From JBDTMC01 sp039934475 (GTDB lineage Bacteria; Acidobacteriota; Terriglobia; Bryobacterales; Bryobacteraceae), in NCBI GenBank assembly GCA_039934475.1, contig JBDTMC010000208.1, forward strand, positions 1 through 12,705: a stretch of 12,705 bases of DNA, in the 5' to 3' direction. Position 1 is the stretch's first letter; every line of letters begins with the position of its first letter. This document shows positions 7,729 to 12,705 of this stretch, piece by piece. The position numbers and the translations under genes are program-made. The notes below the pieces were generated by a model that saw only the letters and a program-made list of their open reading frames with translations, searched no databases and was not told the DNA's origin.

Positions 7729-8847
7729 TCAGGCGCCGCTCGACTTGCGAACCACCAACTGGCAATCGAGCAGAATGTCGCGCGCCGGCAGACCGGGATG
7801 GGCGATGCGTTCCACCATCGCCTCCACCGCCGCCTCTCCGATTTCGCGGCACGGTTGATGGATGGTGGTGAGGGGCACCGGAAGTAAGGACGCGTACTCG
7901 ACGTCATCCATGCCTACGATGCGGATGTCTTGCGGAATGCGAAGCCCGAGTTCCAACAGGACCTGCATGAGCGTTCCGGCGGTGCGGTCATTGGCGCAAA
8001 CGAACGCCTTGGCTCGGGTGGCGTTGAGCATGGCTCGGACTGCCGCGGGAGTGATGGCGGGCAGTCGCTGGACAAGCACCAGATCCACGGCGGCATCGTG
8101 CGAGAACAGCGCCTCGCGGTAGCCGGCGATTCGCGCTTCCACAGTGGGCGCGGCGCCTGACAGACCGACAAAGCCGATGCGCCGGCAACCCAGTTCCAGA
8201 AGGTGCTCCGTGGCGAGGTAAGCCGCGCGGCGGTTGTCCACGCCAATAAGGTCGTGCCCGCTGCGTTGGGGAAAGGACACAACATCGTGGTCAAGCAAAA
8301 CCACGGGAATGCCCGCGGCATCCAGGCGCGCCGCAATCTCCTGGTTGATGCGATCCTTGGCGGCATCGAGCTCGAGCGGGGCAAAGAAAACGCCGGCTAC
8401 CTTGTGCGTGATGAACTGGCGGCAAAGGCGTAGCGCCTGCTCGCCCTTGTCAGCGGCGGTGGAATCGGTTTGGCCCCACAGCAGTGCGTGCGGTGTGGCC
8501 GGACGGGCCGCCGCCATCCCCTGGCAGATGGGCCCAAAGATCTCCGTTTCACCTAGGTTCGGGATGAGCAGGCCGAACAGCAGGTCGTCCCCTTGAGGGC
8601 TGTCGATCTTCACGAAACTGCCTGAGCCGGCAACGCGCCGGATCATTCCACGCTGAGTGAGTTCCCTCAGAGCGTGGCCGACGGTGATACGGGAAGTGCC
8701 AAATTGCTGAATCAGGGCCGATTCGCTGGGCAGTTTCTGGCCCGGTTTGTATTTGCCCCCACGGATGTCGGAGGCAAGGCTCTCAAGTACTTTCTTGTAC
8801 TTGGGTTCGCGAGTGGGGACTACAAGGTCATGCCGCACACCTGTCAT
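7729..8847 (-). CDS. GntR/LacI hybrid transcriptional regulator (AraR-like architecture)
   Basis: This 372-residue DNA-binding repressor-type protein has a GntR winged helix at about 16-80 (KLPSESALIQQFGTSRITV as recognition helices, then a wing ending GSGSFV). A LacI-type periplasmic-binding-fold effector domain follows at about 90-370. Hallmarks of the latter are DNRRAAYLATEHLLELGCRRIGFVG, VCANDRTAGTLMQVL and VGMDDVEYASLLPVPLTTIHQP. This combination is known from arabinose repressor AraR and relatives and normally senses a sugar. The start is uncertain: ATG 8847 has no Shine-Dalgarno; TTG 8874 is further upstream; GTG 8838 coincides with the predicted transcription start of a good promoter (8874-8846) and would give a leaderless message. 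The gene is divergent from the HAD phosphatase gene, with a large inverted repeat between them, which suggests autoregulation and control of the plus-strand genes. The effector is unknown. Confidence 0.92.
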   Translation of the reverse strand: MTGVRHDLVVPTREPKYKKVLESLASDIRGGKYKPGQKLPSESALIQQFGTSRITVGHALRELTQRGMIRRVAGSGSFVKIDSPQGDDLLFGLLIPNLGETEIFGPICQGMAAARPATPHALLWGQTDSTAADKGEQALRLCRQFITHKVAGVFFAPLELDAAKDRINQEIAARLDAAGIPVVLLDHDVVSFPQRSGHDLIGVDNRRAAYLATEHLLELGCRRIGFVGLSGAAPTVEARIAGYREALFSHDAAVDLVLVQRLPAITPAAVRAMLNATRAKAFVCANDRTAGTLMQVLLELGLRIPQDIRIVGMDDVEYASLLPVPLTTIHQPCREIGEAAVEAMVERIAHPGLPARDILLDCQLVVRKSSGA

Positions 8848-8874
8848 TACAGCACTGTCATCTAAATATTGCAA
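8846..8874 (-). promoter_or_regulatory. Candidate sigma70 promoter of the GntR/LacI regulator
   Basis: On the minus strand, -35 TTGCAA (8874-8869), a 17-base spacer and -10 TGTAAT (8851-8846) with an extended TGC just before it. The predicted transcription start is 8840-8838. Its -35 box lies in the central gap of the inverted repeat at 8855-8886, as expected for an autoregulated repressor. The -10 box overlaps the ATG at 8847-8845, so if this promoter is used, translation must begin further in, most likely at GTG 8838. Confidence 0.45.
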
Positions 8875-8886
8875 CTTTAGTGACAG
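8855..8886. promoter_or_regulatory. Large inverted repeat, probable operator for the divergent regulator
   Basis: Left arm CTGTCATCTAAA (8855-8866) and right arm TTTAGTGACAG (8876-8886) are complementary except for one extra T in the left arm; the 9-base centre contains palindromic TTGCAA (8869-8874). A further direct copy of CTGTCA lies at 8841-8846, 14 bases from the first, and GTGACAGG extends to 8887. Its place between divergent regulator and target genes, over promoter-like boxes on both strands, fits an operator for a dimeric GntR/LacI protein. It is not followed by a T-run, so it is not a terminator. Confidence 0.55.
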
Positions 8887-8908
8887 GTTTTACGTCCAAT
8901 GCATTACT
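8880..8908 (+). promoter_or_regulatory. Tentative promoter of the HAD phosphatase gene
   Basis: -35 GTGACA (8880-8885, five of six to TTGACA), 17-base spacer, weak -10 ATTACT (8903-8908) preceded by an extended TGC (8900-8902). The -35 box coincides with the right arm of the inverted repeat, so a bound repressor would block it. The -10 matches only three of six positions, so this is a weak call. Confidence 0.3.
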
Positions 8909-8932
8909 GAGAGTGTTTGAAAAAGGAGAACT

Positions 8933-9757
8933 ATGCGTAAAGAACAGAGCACGGACAGCAGAAAATATCTCCTCATGAGCGATTTTGACCAGACGTTAAG
9001 CTTCAACGATTCTGGCATTGTGTTGAGCGAAATGCTGGGAATTGATGGGTTTCCAGAACGCGTGGAAGGCTTGTCGAAGATTCACCTCGTACAGCAGGGC
9101 GGCGAGCTGGCATATCTACTTTTGCACGACCCCGAGTACCGGCGCGTGCGTAAGGAGCATCTGATCGAAGTCGGCAAGCGCATCCATCTCAAAGAAAACA
9201 TCCGCCTGCTCTGCAAGTTGCTGCAGGACTTGGACGGCCACCAATTTTCGTTTTATGTCACGTCTGCCGCGCCGCAGGAAGTGATTCAATCCGCGCTGGA
9301 GGGCATTGTCCCGCCAGAGCACATCTTCGGCACACAGTTCCGTTACGACGCGGATACTGGCGAGATCCGGTCAATTGAGTGCCTCCGCGCCGGCTACGGC
9401 AAAGTCGCCGTGGTAGAAGAGCTTCGCGTGAAGCAGGCCATCGGGCACAACCGGTTGGTGTATGTCGGCGACGGCAGTTCCGACGTCCATGTCATGCTCC
9501 ACGTCAACCGCCTGGATGGTTTGACCATCGCGGTTTCTGAGAACAAATACCTCACGCAGATCGCCAAGAGAACCATTTTGAGCGACGACGCGTTGTCGGT
9601 GCTGGTGCCGATTCTGGAAGACATTGTGGGTTGGGATTCGCTCCGCATCCGCGCTCTGTTTGAGGCCTATGGATTCGTGCTGCAAGAGTGGGACAAGGTG
9701 CGGACGGACTCGCTGATCATCGCGCGCGGCCCGCAGGCAGTGGAAGGGAGAGCGTAA
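8933..9757 (+). CDS. HAD-superfamily phosphatase, phosphoserine-phosphatase-like (HAD-IB type)
   Basis: This 274-residue cytoplasmic phosphomonoesterase has the four HAD motifs. Motif I is DFDQT (17-21) with nucleophile Asp17 and acid/base Asp19. Motif II is YVTSAA with Thr110/Ser111. Motif III is the lysine of GYGKVAVVEE (Lys157). Motif IV is GDGSSD (179-184) with Asp180 and Asp184. A helical cap of roughly 60 residues between motifs I and II (about 25-95) is the C1 type found in phosphoserine phosphatase and its relatives. The start ATG 8933 has AAGGAG (8923-8928) four bases upstream. A small membrane protein gene follows after 9 bp. The substrate cannot be told from sequence; beside a sugar-type repressor and an SDR, a sugar or polyol phosphate is as likely as phosphoserine. 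The roughly 40 residues after motif IV (from about 235) form a C-terminal extension without a recognised domain. Confidence 0.88.
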   Translation: MRKEQSTDSRKYLLMSDFDQTLSFNDSGIVLSEMLGIDGFPERVEGLSKIHLVQQGGELAYLLLHDPEYRRVRKEHLIEVGKRIHLKENIRLLCKLLQDLDGHQFSFYVTSAAPQEVIQSALEGIVPPEHIFGTQFRYDADTGEIRSIECLRAGYGKVAVVEELRVKQAIGHNRLVYVGDGSSDVHVMLHVNRLDGLTIAVSENKYLTQIAKRTILSDDALSVLVPILEDIVGWDSLRIRALFEAYGFVLQEWDKVRTDSLIIARGPQAVEGRA

Positions 9758-9766
9758 GAAACCCTT

Positions 9767-10000
9767 ATGATGCTAGACACTATTGGCTGGGTGGCCACCG
9801 CGGTTTTCACCAGCTCGTATTTCTTCACGAAGTCCCTGACGTTGCGGCGGATTCAAGCCTTCGCCGCGCTGATCTGGGTGGCTTATGGATTGATGTTGGG
9901 CGCCAAACCCGTGGTGGCTGCCAATGTACTCGTCGCCGGCACCGCGATTTACTCCTCCGTCGCAGAAGCTCGCCGTAAGAACACTTCCCCGTTGCAGTAA
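9767..10000 (+). CDS. Small three-helix membrane protein, SemiSWEET/YgjV-like
   Basis: This 77-residue protein consists almost entirely of three predicted transmembrane helices: about 4-21 (IGWVATAVFTSSYFF), 30-47 (AFAALIWVAYGLMLG) and 48-65 (VVAANVLVAGTAIYSS). A basic C-terminal tail follows (EARRKN). Length, triple-helix layout, a WxxYG motif at the end of helix 2 and P48-(X)4-N53 at the start of helix 3 resemble SemiSWEET sugar transporters and YgjV-type proteins, but the PQ motif of helix 1 is missing. SemiSWEETs work as dimers that move sugars across the inner membrane; transport here is only inference. It starts 9 bp after the HAD stop (ATG at 9767 or 9770) with no strong Shine-Dalgarno, so it is probably translationally coupled to the HAD gene. 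Confidence 0.75.
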   Translation: MMLDTIGWVATAVFTSSYFFTKSLTLRRIQAFAALIWVAYGLMLGAKPVVAANVLVAGTAIYSSVAEARRKNTSPLQ

Positions 10001-10063
10001 ACCGCGCTGTTCCCCGCCCGCCGCCAAATTCGTATATCGTCGTTCTCTGAAGAAGGAGAGACT

Positions 10064-10861
10064 ATGTCGTTTTGGGAAGGCAAGGTGGCCGTGGTCACCG
10101 GCGGGTCGTCGGGCATCGGCGCGGCGGTGGTGCGCGAGTTCCACGCGCTGGGCGCCAATGTCCTGCTGATGGACTTGGACGCGGCGGGAGGTCGCGACGT
10201 AGCGGCCTCCTGCGCGGGTGCGGGCAGCGTAGTAGTAGTGGAAGGCGATGTATCGAAGCGGGAAGCGGGCGTCGCCGCGGTCGCAGCCGCGACGGAGGCC
10301 TGGGGACGCGTGGATTTCCTGGTTAACAATGCGGCCAGCTTTATCGGCAAGGGCCTCGACGTGACAGATGCGGACTGGAATCGCAGCCTCGGCGTCAACG
10401 TCCAGGGCTACGCCAATATGATGCAAGCCTGCCATCCGGCAATGGTTCGCAGCGGCGGCGGCGCAGTAGTGAACGTGGCAAGCATCTCAGCCTACATCGC
10501 ACAGCCCAACCGCTGGACCTACAACGCGTGCAAAGGCGCGATTGTGGCGTTGACACGCTGCCAGGCCTTGGACTTGGCAAAAGATGGAATCCGCGTAAAT
10601 TCAGTGAGCCCCGGTTGGATCTGGACGCGTGAAGTGGACAAGGCGGCGAAGGGCGACCGGGCGCGCTGGGAGCCGGTGTGGGGCCGCTTCCACATGCTGC
10701 GGCGCTGCGGAGAACCGAAGGAAGTCGCCGATGTGATCGTGTACTTGTGCAGCGGCAAGGCGACGTTTGTGACAGCCGCCGACATCGCCGTGGATGGCGG
10801 TTACCGGGGCATGGGCAGCGAAGGCCTGGGCGATGACGCGGAGTACGCCGGGTCGGAGTAA
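10064..10861 (+). CDS. Short-chain dehydrogenase/reductase (classical SDR)
   Basis: This 265-residue NAD(P)-dependent oxidoreductase has a complete Rossmann fold. The nucleotide loop is TGGSSGIG (12-19). Asp37 ends beta-2 (LLMDLD), which favours NAD(H). NNAAS lies at 88-92. Active-site Asn112 (GVNVQG), Ser140 (NVAS), Tyr153 and Lys157 (YNACK) form the tetrad, followed by VSPGWIWT (181-188) and the C-terminal DGGYRGMG. The start ATG has AAGGAG (10053-10058) five bases upstream. It follows the small membrane protein by 63 bp on the same strand, so it may share its transcript. The last roughly 17 residues after GGYRG are not part of the usual fold and lie in a 61-bp convergent overlap with the isomerase-like gene. 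The substrate is unknown; context suggests a sugar, polyol or derivative. Confidence 0.92.
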   Translation: MSFWEGKVAVVTGGSSGIGAAVVREFHALGANVLLMDLDAAGGRDVAASCAGAGSVVVVEGDVSKREAGVAAVAAATEAWGRVDFLVNNAASFIGKGLDVTDADWNRSLGVNVQGYANMMQACHPAMVRSGGGAVVNVASISAYIAQPNRWTYNACKGAIVALTRCQALDLAKDGIRVNSVSPGWIWTREVDKAAKGDRARWEPVWGRFHMLRRCGEPKEVADVIVYLCSGKATFVTAADIAVDGGYRGMGSEGLGDDAEYAGSE

Positions 10862-11664
10862 CGGCGCCAGGCGGCCATCGAACGCCGCAGATTCTCCTCG
10901 CGATCGCCCTTGATGTTGAAGCACTGCAGTCCCATTGCGCCCTGGTAGCCGAGTTCGCCGAGCGTGGCGAGAAAACGCTTTACATCGAACTCACCGCGAT
11001 CGAGCGTTTGGATGAGACGATCCCAGTCGCCTTCGTGGTCGGCGCCGTTGATCAATACCAAGCGAGTATGCGGCACAGCCTCGGCGAGGCGGGTTTGCAT
11101 ATTGGCTTCGTCGCCGCTGCGCAGCCAGTGACAAAGGTTGAAGACGATGCCGACGTTGGGCCGGTCGATCAACTCGCGAAGGCGCAGGGCATGCTCGACG
11201 CGTGCCATGTGGAAGCCGTAGTGATGGTAAAGGGCGACGTGCAAGCCCGCCTCCGCCGCCATACCTGCCACATCCCGAAGCACCGGAATTACTATGACGT
11301 CGCCGTTGGGGGCCTTTCCGTTAACCGTGAACGTGACGATCGCGCCAGTGCCCTTCAGGTGGCGTACCGCGTCGGGTAAACCAGGGTCGTAGCCCGGCGC
11401 CGGGTCCGAAAGATCCATGCCTGTGTAGAGACCCAGCACGCTAAGGCCTCGGGCCCGATGCGCCGCGACAAGTTCGGGAATTGCCTTCGTACCCGCATAG
11501 AGCAGGCCGGCATAACCCGTTCGAGCCGCAAGGTCCACCTGCTCGTCAATAGAAAGCACGCCGCGGCCGGTGCCATTGTCAAACACAAAAAGCGGCTTGG
11601 CACCGGCATACAAAGGGACAGCCGGAGCGAGTATGGATGCGAGGAAGTGCCGCCGGGACTCCAT
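10801..11664 (-). CDS. Tat-exported TIM-barrel protein, sugar phosphate isomerase/epimerase-like (AP_endonuc_2 fold)
   Basis: This 287-residue protein begins with a Tat signal peptide, SRRHFLAS (3-10) followed by a hydrophobic stretch to about residue 22, so it is predicted to act outside the cytoplasm. The rest fits the xylose-isomerase-like barrel: VDLAARTGYAGLLY (43-56), GLHVALYHHYGF (140-151), NVGIVFNLCHWL (170-181), ALGELGY-type end repeats and LQCFNIKGDREENLRRSMAAW (the last barrel element and helix). His179 of NLCHW is the only clear metal-type residue. Usual ligands are changed: Asn176 where Asp is common and Gln247 where the last Glu is expected. The ATG at 11664 has no Shine-Dalgarno, and a palindrome (11667-11679) sits directly upstream. 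The 3' end overlaps the SDR by 61 bp. The catalytic role is uncertain; it may bind or modify a carbohydrate. Confidence 0.85.
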   Translation of the reverse strand: MESRRHFLASILAPAVPLYAGAKPLFVFDNGTGRGVLSIDEQVDLAARTGYAGLLYAGTKAIPELVAAHRARGLSVLGLYTGMDLSDPAPGYDPGLPDAVRHLKGTGAIVTFTVNGKAPNGDVIVIPVLRDVAGMAAEAGLHVALYHHYGFHMARVEHALRLRELIDRPNVGIVFNLCHWLRSGDEANMQTRLAEAVPHTRLVLINGADHEGDWDRLIQTLDRGEFDVKRFLATLGELGYQGAMGLQCFNIKGDREENLRRSMAAWRRYSDPAYSASSPRPSLPMPR

Positions 11665-11666
11665 AC

Positions 11667-11679
11667 TGCCACTGTGGCA
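11667..11679. repeat. 13-bp palindrome abutting the isomerase-like start codon
   Basis: TGCCACTGTGGCA is a perfect 6-bp-arm palindrome around one central base, two bases before ATG 11664, where a ribosome binding site would be expected. It may be a small operator or may fold the leader RNA as UGCC/GGCA with a five-base loop. Chance occurrence of a 6-bp arm is possible. Confidence 0.35.
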
Positions 11680-11694
11680 TAAATCCTGTTGCCC

Positions 11695-12562
11695 CTATTG
11701 ACCATAGCCCGATACCGGCACCGCCTGCGGACTCTGCGGGGCGTTGTCGTTAAATACGAGGGAGGCCGTCCGTAAACCCTTCGCTATAGGTGTGAAGGTG
11801 AAGACTGTGTTGCAGGTTGCGCCCGCTGCCAGGGTTCCAACGCAGGTGCCCCCAGTAATTGTAAAATCGGTTGGGTTCGCGCCAAGAAGGACATAGAAAT
11901 CGGTCGTCACGATATTGCCGGCCAGCATCCCGTTGTCGTTGATGGCATAAACCATCGTCTTGTTCTCTATGCCATCCGTCTCAAAACCAGGGCAACTAAC
12001 ACTGGGAAAGACGGCGCCAGAATGGACAAATGGATACGACGCGGAGACTCCGGAGCGTGTCTGCCAGAAACCTGCGGTGGCGCCCACATTGTTTTGGGCC
12101 CCATGGATTGGAGAGTACGCTCAGTTGTAAGTCGCCGATGCCGGGAAAATTGGAGAATGCCGACGTTCCAACCGGGTTAAGATCGGCGCCTCCTCCAAGC
12201 AAGTCCATATACGCGAAAACGCGGGAGTTGTTCACCGGACCAACCGCCGGAACGATCGCTTCCGACGTCAACTGGTTTACTATGTTGCCGGATTGATCCA
12301 TCACAAACAAATGGTTACCCACGCTGGCGCTCAAATCGTGGCCGTCGTTGATCCCATAGACGGTCAGCGAAACGGTCGGCGAACCCGGGTTGTCGACGCG
12401 CACATAAGTGCCATCCGCCTTCCTCACGAAGCCATGGGTGGTCCCAATAGCGTCGGGATAGGTGCCGGCAACTTCTCCCAGATTATTGATGGTGGCCGCC
12501 ATCGTCCACGCAGCGCGACGAGACAGGAGACCTTCATGCTCCGTAGAGTCGCACCGCGACAA
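11695..12562 (-). pseudogene. Frameshifted remnant of a secreted HAF-repeat / choice-of-anchor-D-like protein
   Basis: Two overlapping minus-strand frames together read as one protein of about 288 residues once a single base is removed. The first frame (from 12562) carries a repeat of the HAF extracellular type: INNLGEVAGTYPDAIG, THGFVRKADGTYVRVDNPG, VYGIND. The second frame (to stop TAG at 11695) continues with VGATAGFWQTRSG and a C-terminal segment LLGANPTDFTITGGTC, CNTVFTFTP, RTASLVFNDNAPQSPQ, typical of the second half of acidobacterial choice-of-anchor-D/ASH-like domains. The switch is around 12092-12102, where minus-strand runs of G4, C3 and A4 lie together; an extra A or G there explains it. 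The first frame starts only at TTG 12562, directly after an in-frame TGA (12571-12569), and has no signal peptide, so the 5' part is missing too. It ends 30 bp upstream of the isomerase-like gene. A sequencing error could explain the frameshift but not the missing start. Confidence 0.6.
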
Positions 12563-12590
12563 AACGGTTCACCAATCTGATCCGTCTTGA

Positions 12591-12609
12591 CTGATAGGAA
12601 TCCTAGCAG
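12591..12609. promoter_or_regulatory. 19-bp near-perfect palindrome, candidate operator
   Basis: CTGATAGGA (12591-12599), central A, TCCTAGCAG (12601-12609): nine-base arms with one mismatch. It is 25 bp upstream of the -35 box of the promoter for the gene starting at 12701. It lies in the 138-bp gap between the broken minus-strand gene and that new gene. No T-run follows, so a terminator is unlikely. Confidence 0.45.
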
Positions 12610-12633
12610 TACCAAGGAAATGCCCTGGTCGTT

Positions 12634-12661
12634 TTATCAACATATTCCGATGTGGTAGACT
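12634..12661 (+). promoter_or_regulatory. Sigma70-like extended -10 promoter
   Basis: TTATCA (12634-12639, four of six), a 16-base spacer and TAGACT (12656-12661, four of six) with an extended TGG at 12653-12655. The predicted transcription start is near 12668, giving a leader of about 33 bases with GAGGTG before the ATG at 12701. Confidence 0.5.
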
Positions 12662-12700
12662 GCCCGCTGTCACACTTCAAAGGTGACCAAGAGGTGAACT

Positions 12701-12705
12701 ATGAG
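12701..12705 (+). CDS. First five bases of a downstream gene (start codon only)
   Basis: ATGAG at the window edge is preceded by GAGGTG (12691-12696) with six bases between GAGG and the ATG, and by the promoter at 12634-12661. The AACTATG context matches that of the HAD gene start (8929-8935). The product cannot be known from the window. Confidence 0.5.

Noticed and set aside
8855..8886. The inverted repeat as a rho-independent terminator.
   Set aside because: It lies between divergent genes, is AT-rich at the loop side and has no T-run after either arm.
12424..12615. A 63-codon minus-strand frame possibly giving the N-terminus of the broken HAF-like gene.
   Set aside because: It starts with TTG without a ribosome site, has no signal peptide or repeat homology, and after the MKVSC stretch becomes Arg/Pro-rich out-of-frame reading.
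1..12705. tRNA, rRNA, CRISPR, insertion sequence or phage signals.
   Set aside because: No repeat-spacer pattern, transposase or integrase motifs, or tRNA-like cloverleaf were found by reading; nearly all sequence is covered by coding regions.

Overview
The window looks like a chromosomal segment of a GC-rich, soil-type acidobacterium. A Bryobacterales/Solibacteraceae relative fits best; Planctomycetota or Verrucomicrobiota are the alternatives. The reasons are a DUF1501 + DUF1549/DUF1553 + planctomycete-type cytochrome gene set, a GntR/LacI hybrid regulator, a Tat-exported sugar-isomerase-like TIM barrel, and a remnant combining HAF-like repeats with a choice-of-anchor-D-like end. The taxonomic call is inference from gene content only. 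No tRNA, rRNA, CRISPR array, insertion sequence or phage gene was seen.

Region 1 (1-6007, minus strand) is one tightly packed four-gene operon. Read 5' to 3' it encodes a c-type cytochrome/seven-bladed WD40 protein (6007-4661), a secreted PPC-domain protein (4664-2562), a DUF1549/DUF1553 protein with two possible haem-binding motifs (2581-416), and the N-terminus of a Tat-type DUF1501 protein (402 to beyond position 1). Junctions are an ATGA overlap, a 20-bp overlap and a 13-bp gap, so translation is probably coupled. All four products appear to be exported. The set suggests an extracytoplasmic complex of haem, scaffold and hydrolase-like parts whose substrate is unknown.

Region 2 (6008-7724, plus strand) has a short divergent intergenic region and a phosphoglucomutase/phosphomannomutase-type enzyme. 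It meets a GntR/LacI-type sugar-responsive repressor (8847-7729, minus) tail to tail with only 4 bp between the stops.

Region 3 (8848-10861) starts with an intergenic region holding a strong inverted repeat (8855-8886). This repeat overlaps candidate promoters in both directions. Downstream on the plus strand are a HAD phosphatase, a 77-aa three-helix membrane protein with SemiSWEET/YgjV-like features, and an SDR dehydrogenase. The simplest reading is a small sugar or sugar-phosphate module controlled by the divergent repressor.

Region 4 (10801-12705) has a Tat-signal TIM-barrel 'sugar phosphate isomerase/epimerase' (minus strand) whose 3' end overlaps the SDR by 61 bp, and upstream of it a frameshifted remnant of a secreted repeat protein (12562-11695). 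The last 140 bases hold a 19-bp palindrome, a good sigma70-like extended -10 promoter, a ribosome binding site, and the first five bases of a new plus-strand gene.

The points most worth following up are the operator/promoter arrangement at 8840-8908 with a possible leaderless repressor mRNA, the SDR/isomerase convergent overlap, the loss of canonical metal ligands in the isomerase-like protein, and the cytochrome/DUF1501 operon.
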